From an uncultured Paracoccaceae bacterium (lineage in GTDB: Bacteria; Pseudomonadota; Alphaproteobacteria; Rhodobacterales; Rhodobacteraceae): a stretch of DNA of 64,000 nucleotides. Below, in pieces: positions 26,426 through 34,392 of the stretch. Where the stretch lies: contig CALIZF010000008.1 of the NCBI GenBank assembly GCA_938028765.1, positions 62,001 through 126,000 on the forward strand. The letters run 5' to 3'. The number at the start of each line of letters is the position of its first letter. Position 1 is the first letter of the stretch. The notes under the pieces were generated by a model. It was not told the DNA's origin. It saw only the letters and a program-made list of their open reading frames with translations, and ran no database searches. Made by a program: the position numbers and the translations under genes.

Positions 26426-28423
26426 CTAGTCCTCCACCCGGATCAGCGCATCGACCGCCACGGCGCCCTGCGCCAGCACCATCAGCGGGTTGATCTCGAC
26501 CTCGGCGATGCGGTGGGTCGCGCGCATCAGCGCCTCGACCGCCAGCGCCGCCTCGACCGCTGCCGCCAGATCGGCGCGCGGGCGGCCGCGATAGCCGTCC
26601 AGCCGCGGCCAGAGGCGCAGCCGCCGCAGCGCCGCCTCGACGGCCCCGGCATCGACCGGGGCGATCAGCGTCACGGTATCGGCCAGAAGCTCGGCCTCGA
26701 CCCCGCCGAAGCCGAGCGTGAGCGCGAGCCCGTAGACCGGATCGCGCGCCGCGCCGATCAGCAGTTCGGCCAACGCGCCCTGCACCATCTCTTCCGCGAG
26801 GTATCCGCTCACGCCCGGCATCGGCGCGACTTCCCAGGGCTCCGCCGCCAGATGCACCGCGCCCGCCTCGGTCTTGTGGGCAAGGCCGAGGCCCTTGACC
26901 GCCAGCGGCCGCGCCAGCGCAGCCGCCCGCACACCCAGTTCGTGCAGGTCCCCCGCCACGACGCCGCGCGGCACCGCGATGCCGGCCTCGGCCAGCACCG
27001 CCTTGGCCTCGTGCTCGGGCAGGAGGCGGGTCGGCCGCACCGGCCGCGATGGCAGCGGACGCCATCCGGGCGAGCCGGACGGGGTCTGGGCCGCGCGCAC
27101 CGCCGCCAGCGCCGTCTCGATCCCCATGAGCGGGGCCAGGCCGCGCGCGATCATGCCTTCGGCAAGGTCCTCGGGCAGGTTTTCGGGCAGGCTCGCCACC
27201 GGCAGGGCGGGGCGGCCCGTGGCGGCCTGCGCCGCCTCGATCGCGGCCAGCGCCGGGGCGTAGGACGACGGATCGCAGCGGTCGGGCCGCGGCGGGTCGA
27301 TCAGGTAGAGGCCGGCATCGTAGCCCGACAGCATGGCCGAGAAGACTTCGGTCGTCGCCGGCCCGTCGCCCCAGATGAAGGTGTGGTAGTCGAGCGGATT
27401 CGCGATGGCGACGAGCGGGCCGAGCACGGCCGACAGCCGCGCCGCCTGCGCGGGCGAGGGTGGCGGAAACTCGAGGCGCTGCCGGCCGGCCAGGTCGGCC
27501 GTGAGTCCGGCCTCGCCGCCCGAACAGGCCACGGCGCAGAGGCGTCGCCCGATGGCGCCGGGCCCGTGGACGTGCAGGAGCTTCAGGGTCTCGACCAGTT
27601 CGGCGGGCGTGTCCACCTCGGCCACGCCGCAGGCGGCAAGGTAGGCGGAGGAGGCCGCCCCGCCGCCCGCCAGCGCCGCGGTGTGGCTTGCCGCGGCGGC
27701 GCGTGCCTGCGCCGTCTTGCCCGACTTGATCGCCACGATCCCCTTGCCCGCCGCCCGCGCCGCCTCGGCCGCCGCGGCAAAGGCCCCCGCATCGCCGATC
27801 CCCTCGACATAGAGGCCGAGGGCCGTCACCCGGTCGTCCGCCAGAAGCGCGCCGGCAAGATCGGCCAGTCCGGTCTGCGCGGCGTTGCCGAGGCAGGCGA
27901 CGTAGGCGACCGGCAGGGCGCGGCGCTGCATCGTCAGGTTGATGACGATGTTCGACGACTGGCTGAGCAGCGCCACGCCGCGGTCCACCCGCTTTCCGCC
28001 GTGCTGGTCGGGCCACAGCAGCGCGCCGTCGAGATAGTTGATCAGCCCGTAGCAGTTCGGCCCGAGGATCGGCATGGCGCCCGCGGCCGCGACAAGCTGC
28101 GCCTGAAGGTCCGCCTCGCCCGCCTCTTCCCAGCCGCTCGCGAACAGGGTCGCGCCGCCCGCGCCCAGGGCGGCAAGCTCGGCCACCACCCCGAGGGTGG
28201 CATGCCGGTTGACGCCGACGAAGACTGCATCCGGCACGCCCGGCAGGTCGGCGAGGCTGCGGAAACACGGCAGGCCGCGGATCGCGTCGCGCGTCGGGTG
28301 CACTGGCCAGACCGGGCCTGCGAAGCCCATCTTCAGGCATTGTTCGACGACGTTCGCCGCCCATCCCCCGCCAAGCACCGCAACCGACCGCGGCCGCAGG
28401 AGGCGCGTGAGGTCGCGCGTCAT
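26426..28423 (-). CDS. NDP-forming acyl-CoA synthetase (fused alpha-beta acetyl-CoA synthetase family)
   Basis: The 665-residue fusion has, in order, a CoA-binding Rossmann domain (RPRSVAVLGGGWAANVVEQC at the start), succinyl-CoA-ligase-like domains (CSGGEAGLTADLAGRQ near 340), and a C-terminal ATP-grasp_5 domain (LPEHEAKAVLAEAGIAVPRG and LAVKGLGLAHKTEAGAVHL). Enzymes of this family make acyl-CoA through a phosphohistidine. In a carnitine operon it would activate gamma-butyrobetaine, crotonobetaine or carnitine, a job done by an AMP-forming ligase (CaiC) or CoA transferase (CaiB) elsewhere. ATG 28423 begins the conserved N-terminus; the open frame upstream is not conserved. Confidence 0.85.
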   Translation of the reverse strand: MTRDLTRLLRPRSVAVLGGGWAANVVEQCLKMGFAGPVWPVHPTRDAIRGLPCFRSLADLPGVPDAVFVGVNRHATLGVVAELAALGAGGATLFASGWEEAGEADLQAQLVAAAGAMPILGPNCYGLINYLDGALLWPDQHGGKRVDRGVALLSQSSNIVINLTMQRRALPVAYVACLGNAAQTGLADLAGALLADDRVTALGLYVEGIGDAGAFAAAAEAARAAGKGIVAIKSGKTAQARAAAASHTAALAGGGAASSAYLAACGVAEVDTPAELVETLKLLHVHGPGAIGRRLCAVACSGGEAGLTADLAGRQRLEFPPPSPAQAARLSAVLGPLVAIANPLDYHTFIWGDGPATTEVFSAMLSGYDAGLYLIDPPRPDRCDPSSYAPALAAIEAAQAATGRPALPVASLPENLPEDLAEGMIARGLAPLMGIETALAAVRAAQTPSGSPGWRPLPSRPVRPTRLLPEHEAKAVLAEAGIAVPRGVVAGDLHELGVRAAALARPLAVKGLGLAHKTEAGAVHLAAEPWEVAPMPGVSGYLAEEMVQGALAELLIGAARDPVYGLALTLGFGGVEAELLADTVTLIAPVDAGAVEAALRRLRLWPRLDGYRGRPRADLAAAVEAALAVEALMRATHRIAEVEINPLMVLAQGAVAVDALIRVED

Positions 28424-28535
28424 GCCCCAACCCCTGCGGCTGTCACCCGGCGCGGCCTTGCGGCCGCAAGCCCCTTCGTGGCCGCCGCATCCGCGGCGGC
28501 GCGGAGGGCCCGTCCGCCCTGATTGTCCTGCCGGA

Positions 28536-29702
28536 TCATCCGCCGACCGGGCGCAAGAGTTCGCGGCTGATGATGTGCCGCTGGATTTCGCTCGTCCCTT
28601 CCCAGATGCGCTCGACCCGCGCATCGCGCCAGATGCGTTCGAGCGGCAGGTCGTCCATCAGGCCCATGCCGCCGTGGATCTGGATCGCCGCGTCGCTGAT
28701 CCGTGCCAGCGCCTCGGTCGCGGCGAGCTTGGCCATCGCCATGTCGCCATCCGTAGCCGTGCCTTGCGCGTGTTTCCAGCCCGCTTCCCAGGTCAGAAGC
28801 TCGGCCGCCTTCAGCGCCAGCGCCATGTCGGCCAGCTGGAAGCTGACCCCCTGGAACTTGCCGATCTGCTGGCCGAACTGCCGCCGCTCGGCGGCATAGG
28901 CGATACTGAGCACCAGCGCGCGGTCTGCGCGGCCGAGGCAGGTGGCGGCGACCTGAAGGCGCGTGGCGCCGAGCCATTCGTTGGCCACCTCGAAGCCGCG
29001 GTGCGCCTCGCCCAGCACGTTCTCGGCCGGCACCCGGCAGTCGTCGAACTCGAGGATGCAGTTGGAATAGCCGCGGTGACTGACGTTGCGATAGCCCTCG
29101 CGCACCGTGAAGCCCCGGGTTCCCTTGTCCACGAAGAAGGCGGTGATGCGTTTCTTCGGGCCGCGGGGCGTCGTCTCCTCGCCCGTGGCCATGAAGGCGA
29201 TGGTGAAGCCCGCGATGTCGGCGTGGCTGATGAAATGCTTGGTGCCGTTCAGCACCCAGTCGCCACCCGGTTCCTGCCGGGCCGAGGCCTTCATGCCGCG
29301 CAGGTCCGATCCCGCGCCGGGCTCGGTCATGGCGAGGCAATCCCAGGTCTCGCCCCGGATGCATGGCATCAGGTAGCGTTCGCGCTGCTCCGGCGTCCCG
29401 GCGAGAAGGATGTTCGAGGGTCGCGCCACGGCCGTCCAGTGCAGCGCGTAGTTCGCCCGGCCGAGTTCCTTTTCATACATCAGCCATGCCAGGGTATCGA
29501 GGCCCGCGCCCCCGACCTCGACCGGCATATTGGCGGCGTAGAGGCCCGCCGCCATCGCCTTCTTCTGGAGCTCGCGCACGAGATCCATGTCGAGGCGGCC
29601 GGTACGCTCGACCGCCGCCTCGTGCGGGTAAAGCTCGGCCTCGACGAAGGCGCGCGTCGTCTCGGCGATCATCCGCTGTTCGTCGGTCGGGGCGAAATGC
29701 AT
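28536..29702 (-). CDS. acyl-CoA dehydrogenase (candidate gamma-butyrobetainyl-CoA dehydrogenase)
   Basis: The 388-residue flavoprotein follows the acyl-CoA dehydrogenase plan: an N-terminal helical domain, a beta-barrel with CLAMTEPGAGSDLRGMKA near residue 128, and a C-terminal helical domain with YAAERRQFGQQIGKFQGV and QIHGGMGLMDDLPLERIWRD. The catalytic base of short-chain enzymes is expected near WEGTSEIQRHII. Context suggests oxidation of gamma-butyrobetainyl-CoA to crotonobetainyl-CoA. Its ATG overlaps the last base of the carnitine dehydrogenase stop (TGATG). The 112-base gap to the ligase gene holds no gene. Confidence 0.85.
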   Translation of the reverse strand: MHFAPTDEQRMIAETTRAFVEAELYPHEAAVERTGRLDMDLVRELQKKAMAAGLYAANMPVEVGGAGLDTLAWLMYEKELGRANYALHWTAVARPSNILLAGTPEQRERYLMPCIRGETWDCLAMTEPGAGSDLRGMKASARQEPGGDWVLNGTKHFISHADIAGFTIAFMATGEETTPRGPKKRITAFFVDKGTRGFTVREGYRNVSHRGYSNCILEFDDCRVPAENVLGEAHRGFEVANEWLGATRLQVAATCLGRADRALVLSIAYAAERRQFGQQIGKFQGVSFQLADMALALKAAELLTWEAGWKHAQGTATDGDMAMAKLAATEALARISDAAIQIHGGMGLMDDLPLERIWRDARVERIWEGTSEIQRHIISRELLRPVGG

Positions 29703-31168
29703 CAGACCCTCCCTTGCCCGACGTGACGCCCGGCACCCTCGGGACGCGGCAGGGCAGCGTGGGCGGCGGCGATGGGGTCGAGCCGGTCGAGCACCCGGCG
29801 CGGCGCAGGGCAGGCGCGCGCGGCCTTCATGTCCACATGAAGCAGCATCTGCTCGATCGTGGCGAGGAGGTCGTCCCCCCGTTCGATCCGCACCCAGACA
29901 TGGATGCGCTTGTCGTCCGCGTGCAGCACCTGCACCGAGCCCGTCAGCCGGTCGCCCAGCTTACCCTCGGCGAGATGGCGGACGTGGGTCTCGGCGGAAT
30001 AATAGCTGAAGCCCTGCGCGACGTGGTTCAGCCGCGCATCGATCAGGTCGAGGAAGGCGTCGGTGGTCAGCGTGCAGGCGTGCAGGTAGCGCGCCTCGGT
30101 CATGTGGCCGTTGTAGTCGAGCCAGTCGGGCAGCACGTCGAACCGCGCGGTGACCAGAGGGGCGTCCAGACGCTCGGGCAGGGGCGGCGGTCCGGCGGGG
30201 CGGCGGGCGGCGTCCCAGGCATTCAGCACCGCGCCCGCGCCCCAGTCGTTCGCCTTCAGCACCCGCAGGAAACCCACGAGGTTGCGGTCGCGGATGCGCT
30301 CGAGCTCGCGGATCGTGTAGCGGCCCGACTGGGCGTCGGACTGGCTGGCGACGAGATCCACCAACGCATCGTCGAACGCGGGCACGTCCGTGAGGCGCGT
30401 CCAGGGCCATTGCAGCGCCGGGCCGAATTGCGCCATGAAGTGGCGCATCCCCGCCTCGCCCCCGGCGATGCGGTAGGTCTCGAAAAGGCCCATCTGGCCC
30501 CAGCGCAGGCCAAAGCCCATGCGGATCGCCTCGTCGATCTCCGCGGTCGTGGCGATGCCGTCCTTCACCATCCAGAGCGCCTCGCGCCAGACAGCTTCGA
30601 GGAAGCGGTTGCCGATGAAGGCGTCGATCTCGTGCCGGACGACGAGGGGGAACATGCCGATCGCGCGCACGAGTGCGGCGGTTTCCTCGACGAAGGCCGC
30701 GGGCGTGGCGGGCGAGCCCGAGATCTCGGCGAGCGGCAGGAGGTAGACCGGGTTGAACGGGTGCACCACGATGATGCGCGCGGGGTTCGCCGCCCCGTCC
30801 TGCAGGTCCGAGGCCTTGAAGCCCGAGGTGGACGACCCGATGGGCACATCGGCGTTGGCCTGCTGGATCTGGGCGTAGACCCGACGCTTGAGGTCGATGC
30901 GCTCGCTCACGCTTTCCTGCACCCAGGCGGCGCCTTCCACCGCCTCGCCCATGGTCGCGGCGAAGGTCAGCCGGCCCTCGGGCGGCAGGGGCACGTCGGC
31001 CAGCGCCGGCAGGGCGGCGCGGGCATTGGCGAGGACGGCGGCGATCTTGCGCCCGGCCTCGGGGTCGGGGTCGTGGACGGCGACATCCCAGCCGTTAAGC
31101 AGGAAGCGCGCGGCCCAGCCGCCGCCGATCACCCCGCCGCCGACGATGGCGGCCTTTTTCCCGGTCAT
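29702..31168 (-). CDS. L-carnitine dehydrogenase fused to a hot-dog thioesterase
   Basis: The 488-residue protein joins a 3-hydroxyacyl-CoA-dehydrogenase-like domain (about 1-320) to a thioesterase (about 345-470). The first has the NAD motif AAIVGGGVIGGGWAARFLLN, SSTSGFKASDLQDG and HPFNPVYLLPLAEI, as in carnitine 3-dehydrogenase. The second has DYNGHMTEARYLHACTLTTD, the 4-hydroxybenzoyl-CoA-thioesterase signature. Such LCDH-TE fusions are known: the first half oxidises carnitine to dehydrocarnitine, and the thioesterase is suited to hydrolysing betainyl-CoA made by the neighbouring cleavage enzyme, or carnitinyl-CoA. Confidence 0.9.
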   Translation of the reverse strand: MTGKKAAIVGGGVIGGGWAARFLLNGWDVAVHDPDPEAGRKIAAVLANARAALPALADVPLPPEGRLTFAATMGEAVEGAAWVQESVSERIDLKRRVYAQIQQANADVPIGSSTSGFKASDLQDGAANPARIIVVHPFNPVYLLPLAEISGSPATPAAFVEETAALVRAIGMFPLVVRHEIDAFIGNRFLEAVWREALWMVKDGIATTAEIDEAIRMGFGLRWGQMGLFETYRIAGGEAGMRHFMAQFGPALQWPWTRLTDVPAFDDALVDLVASQSDAQSGRYTIRELERIRDRNLVGFLRVLKANDWGAGAVLNAWDAARRPAGPPPLPERLDAPLVTARFDVLPDWLDYNGHMTEARYLHACTLTTDAFLDLIDARLNHVAQGFSYYSAETHVRHLAEGKLGDRLTGSVQVLHADDKRIHVWVRIERGDDLLATIEQMLLHVDMKAARACPAPRRVLDRLDPIAAAHAALPRPEGAGRHVGQGRV

Positions 31169-31278
31169 TCCCTCATCCTCTCTCGGGGCGCAGGTCGCCC
31201 TCCTCCGCGACCGTCGCCCCGGCGCGCCGCCCCCGCGCGCCGGAGGGCGGGCGCGCCGTTGCGATGGTCAGCCTGCGG

Positions 31279-31794
31279 TCAGCGGGCATGCCGCACCGCG
31301 ATCAGCCGCGACACGTCATAGCCGTTGGCGGCAAGCACCGCCCGCGCCTCGGCAAGCCGCGCGGCCGGCATGGCGGGGCTGCGGGCGAGGATCCAGCCCG
31401 CCGTGCCCTGCGGCACGCCGACGACCGCCGCCGAATAATCGGGCGCCACCCACAGCACCCAGTAGGGCGCCGCGAAGGGCACCCCGCCGAGCCGGACCGA
31501 CAGCCGCCCCTCGCCCGCGACCGTTGCCGTGCCCGCGATCGTGCGCACCGGCCCGTCGGGCGCGCCGTCGCGGCAGCGGTTGAGAACGCCGACCGTCCGC
31601 GCGTCGATCAGCGTGTAGGTCGCGGTCGTGGCCTCGCACCCCTGCTGGAAGCGGACGGGGAAGCGCTCGATCTCGAACCACGTCCCGGCATAGCGCGCAA
31701 GGTCCACCGGCACGGCGCGCATGGCCACGCCCGTGTCGCGGTAGGTCGCGCAGGCGGCAAGCGCGAGAAGCGCAACGGCGGCAAGCCATCTCAT
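31279..31794 (-). CDS. Blc-type lipocalin lipoprotein
   Basis: The 171-residue protein begins with a lipoprotein signal, MRWLAAVALLALAAC, with the lipobox Cys at residue 15, so it is probably anchored to the outer membrane. The lipocalin GxW motif follows in LARYAGTWFEIERFP, with GCEATTATYTL and APYWVLWVAPDYSAAVVG as later strands. Family members bind fatty acids or lysophospholipids. Its ATG overlaps the stop of the cleavage-enzyme gene (ATGA), placing it firmly in the carnitine operon; 110 non-coding bases separate it from the dehydrogenase gene. Its role there is unknown. Confidence 0.9.
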   Translation of the reverse strand: MRWLAAVALLALAACATYRDTGVAMRAVPVDLARYAGTWFEIERFPVRFQQGCEATTATYTLIDARTVGVLNRCRDGAPDGPVRTIAGTATVAGEGRLSVRLGGVPFAAPYWVLWVAPDYSAAVVGVPQGTAGWILARSPAMPAARLAEARAVLAANGYDVSRLIAVRHAR

Positions 31795-32699
31795 CGGGGG
31801 GCCTCCTTCGTCAGGTTCAGGCGCGCCCGCACCGCCTCGGGGCCGATCACGCGCGCCCCCATCGCCTCGATGATCGTCACGGCCCGTTCGACAAGCTGGG
31901 CGTTCGTCGCCAGCACCCCCTTGTCGAGCCACAGGTTGTCCTCGAGGCCGACGCGCACGTTGCCCCCCGCCAGCACCGCCGCGGCGACATAGGGCATCTG
32001 GTGCCGTCCGAGGCTGAAGCCCGACCACACCCAGCCCGCCGGCACGTTGTTCACCATGGCCATGAAGGTGTTGAGATCGTCCGGCGCCCCCCAGGGCACA
32101 CCCATGCACAGCTGGACGAGCACGGGCGCGGGGATCACGCCCTCGTCCACCAGGTGCCGGGCGAACCACAGATGGCCGGTGTCGAAGGCCTCGATCTCGA
32201 TCCGCGTGCCGTTCGCCGCCATCCGCGCGGCCATGTCGCGCAGCATCCCCGGCGTGTTGACCATCACGTAGTCGGCTTCGGCGAAGTTCATCGTGCCGCA
32301 GTCGAGCGTGCAGATCTCGGGCCGGCAGTCGAGCACATGGGCCACCCGGTCGGCCGCCGAGGCAAGGTCGCTGCGCGGCGACAGGGCGAATCGGTCGCCG
32401 CGTTCCTCGAAATACACGTCCCCGCCCATGCCGGCGGTCAGGTTCAGCACCACGTCCACCCCCGCGTCCCGGATGCGCGCGGTCACCTCGCGGTAGAGGT
32501 GCCGGTCGCGCGCGGGCTTGCCGGTTTCGGGGTCGCGCACATGGCAGTGGACGATCGCGGCGCCCGCCTTGGCGGCGTCGATGGCGCTGGCTGCGATCTC
32601 GGACGGACTGCGAGGGACATGCGGGCTGCGGTCCTGCGTGCCGCCCGCGCCGGTGACGGCGCAGGTGACGAAAACCTCGCGGTTCATGGCAAGCGGCAT
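31791..32699 (-). CDS. beta-keto acid cleavage enzyme (BKACE, DUF849), probable dehydrocarnitine cleavage
   Basis: The 302-residue TIM-barrel protein has the zinc-binding AAIVHCHVRDPETGKPARD near residue 47, VVLNLTAGMGG, and the late glutamate in VRVGLEDNLW. Known family chemistry: a beta-keto acid plus acetyl-CoA gives a CoA ester plus acetoacetate. Beside carnitine dehydrogenase it matches CdhC, which turns dehydrocarnitine and acetyl-CoA into betainyl-CoA and acetoacetate. It is the first gene of the operon and faces the regulator across 72 bases. The ATG at 32699 or one four codons later (32687) could be used. Confidence 0.9.
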   Translation of the reverse strand: MPLAMNREVFVTCAVTGAGGTQDRSPHVPRSPSEIAASAIDAAKAGAAIVHCHVRDPETGKPARDRHLYREVTARIRDAGVDVVLNLTAGMGGDVYFEERGDRFALSPRSDLASAADRVAHVLDCRPEICTLDCGTMNFAEADYVMVNTPGMLRDMAARMAANGTRIEIEAFDTGHLWFARHLVDEGVIPAPVLVQLCMGVPWGAPDDLNTFMAMVNNVPAGWVWSGFSLGRHQMPYVAAAVLAGGNVRVGLEDNLWLDKGVLATNAQLVERAVTIIEAMGARVIGPEAVRARLNLTKEAPR

Positions 32700-32734
32700 G
32701 GGCGACCCTCCCTGATCGCCCGCAGCCTAGCGGC

Positions 32735-32789
32735 GGTTGCGCGGGCGGGGTTGACCGGATACGCAACCGGCATGACCGGACGCGCAACC
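32735..32789. promoter_or_regulatory. direct and inverted repeats between the carnitine operon and its regulator
   Basis: TGACCGGA-N2-CGCAACC-type 17-mers occur at 32752-32768 and 32773-32789 with two differences, exactly 21 bases (two helical turns) apart. An inverted half, GGTTGCG, lies at 32735-32741. The set fills the divergent promoter region and reaches the regulator's first codons. AraC-type activators bind such paired direct repeats, so this is the likely operator of the adjacent regulator. Confidence 0.5.
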
Positions 32790-33755
32790 ATCTTCGCCCC
32801 CGACGACGCGCCGCTGGCCGTCGCGGTGCTGGTCCTGCCGCAGGCCTCGATCCTCGAGGTGGCCTCGGTTCTCGATCCCCTGCGCTCGGCCAATCGCCAC
32901 CTCGGCCGCGCCGCCTTCCTCTGGCGGGTGGTCTCGCCCGACGGCGGGCCGGTGCCGCTGACCTGCGGCCTCGAACTGCCGGCCGCGGGGCCGGTCGCGG
33001 CGGCCGCCGGGGCGGATGCGCTGGCGGTGATCGCAGGCTACGGCGAGGCGCGCCGGCCGCCGGCGGCGCTGGTGCGGGCGGTCGCCCGCCTCGGCGCCGG
33101 AATGCGCGCGGTCATCGGGATCGACGCGGGGCCCTGGGTGCTGGCGCGGGCGGGCCTGCTCGACGGGCACCGCGCCACCGTCCACTGGGAGGATCTCGAG
33201 GATTTTGCCGCCGCCCATCCGGGGGTCGAGGTCGTGCCCCACCGCTACGTCATCGCCGGCAGCCGCGCCACTGCGGCGGGGGCGGGGCCCGCAGCCGACC
33301 TCATGCTGCACCTCATCCGCACCCGTCACGGCGCGACCGTCGCGGCCGAGGTGGCGGGCGGCTTCCTGACCGCGCCCCGACCGGGGGACGAGCGGCAGAC
33401 GGCCGCGCGTCCCGCCGCCCCTGCCATGGCAAAGGACCCCCGCCTCGCCGCGGCGCTGGAGCGCATCGCGGCCCGGCTCGACGCGCCCGAACCCGTGGCT
33501 GCCACCGCGCGCGCCGTCGGCCTTTCGGTGCGCCGCCTCGAAGGGCTGTGCCGGACCGAAACCGGTGCGGCACCCGCCGGCTGGGGCCGCGAGGCGCGCC
33601 TGCAGGCGGCCCGCCGCCTCGTGGTCGAGGGTCGCCTGCCGGTGGCCGAGATCGCGCTGCGGTCGGGCTTCGGCAGCGCCTCGGCCCTCAGCCGCGCATT
33701 CCGCCGCCGGTTCGGCGCCCCGCCCTCGGCGCTGCGCAGCGGCCTGTCCGTCTGA
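32772..33755 (+). CDS. GlxA/CdhR-type AraC-family transcriptional regulator
   Basis: The 327-residue protein has an N-terminal DJ-1/PfpI-like sensing domain (about 10-190) and a C-terminal pair of AraC helix-turn-helix motifs (about 230-325), with [19 protein letters not shown] and [20 protein letters not shown]. This is the architecture of the carnitine regulator CdhR and the betaine regulator GbdR. Divergent placement from the carnitine operon supports a role as its activator. ATG 32772 is the conventional start; a TTG at 32751 is in frame and would add LTGYATG, which repeats the following residues because of the DNA repeat. Confidence 0.88.
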   Translation: MTGRATIFAPDDAPLAVAVLVLPQASILEVASVLDPLRSANRHLGRAAFLWRVVSPDGGPVPLTCGLELPAAGPVAAAAGADALAVIAGYGEARRPPAALVRAVARLGAGMRAVIGIDAGPWVLARAGLLDGHRATVHWEDLEDFAAAHPGVEVVPHRYVIAGSRATAAGAGPAADLMLHLIRTRHGATVAAEVAGGFLTAPRPGDERQTAARPAAPAMAKDPRLAAALERIAARLDAPEPVAATARAVGLSVRRLEGLCRTETGAAPAGWGREARLQAARRLVVEGRLPVAEIALRSGFGSASALSRAFRRRFGAPPSALRSGLSV

Positions 33756-34392
33756 CGGCACCAGCCGCCGCCGTCCCCCGGCGCGCGGCCGCGCGACCGA
33801 ATCGCACGGCCGCCCGGTCCGGCCGCCCTGCCGCCGCGGGACCTTCCCGATCCCTCCGGGCTTCTGCTTCATTCTGCTTCATCTTGTCGAAAATACTCCG
33901 CGGGGGGTCCGGGGGGCGCGACGCCCCCCGGGGCGCGGGAGGAAAGGCCCGGGGCTCAAGCGGGCACGAAGCCGTTGCGCCCGACCCGGCAGGACGCGGT
34001 CCTGCCGGCGGCGGCGGCGCGGCCGAACGGCCTTTCGGCTGCAGTCGGCGGCGTTCGCACACCGCCCGGACACCGGCGCGATCGCGCTGCCCGTCGCCAT
34101 CCCGCAACCGGCGCGGCCGCCGGGCATCCTGCCCGGGATCAATGCCGCGCGCCCGGTCGCGTCGGACCGCGTCGCCCGGCACATGGCCGCCAGGGTCGGG
34201 GACCTCCGCCGCCGGATCGGGCGGCACCCGGGCGCGGCGGATGCCGGATGCGCCCCGCGCGCCCGGCTGCGCGCGGGACGGTGCCGTATCGGCGGGCAGT
34301 TGGGCCCCCGGCAGCGCGCGCGGGCGGCGCGCGCCTTGGCAGCGCCGCGCGATCCGTGCAACCCTGCGCGGGACCTGCGAACCGGAACCCCC
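33756..34392 (+). other. 637-base intergenic region
   Basis: No credible gene is seen on either strand. The region holds the GC-hairpin element described separately and, beyond it, about 450 bases of GC-rich DNA without clear motifs. The long open frames crossing it on both strands have no recognisable protein segments. It should contain the promoter of the transglutaminase cassette. Confidence 0.5.
33861..33931 (-). repeat. Rhodobacterales-type GC-hairpin intergenic element, copy B
   Basis: A perfect 10-bp stem, CCGGGGGGCG (33909-33918) with 33922-33931, has a three-base loop. On the minus strand it is followed by a C run, GAGTATTTTCGACAAGATG and two tandem 10-mers ending GAAGCAGAATGAAGCAG. 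The architecture equals copy A at 20190-20247. It may be a terminator for the regulator gene. Confidence 0.55.
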
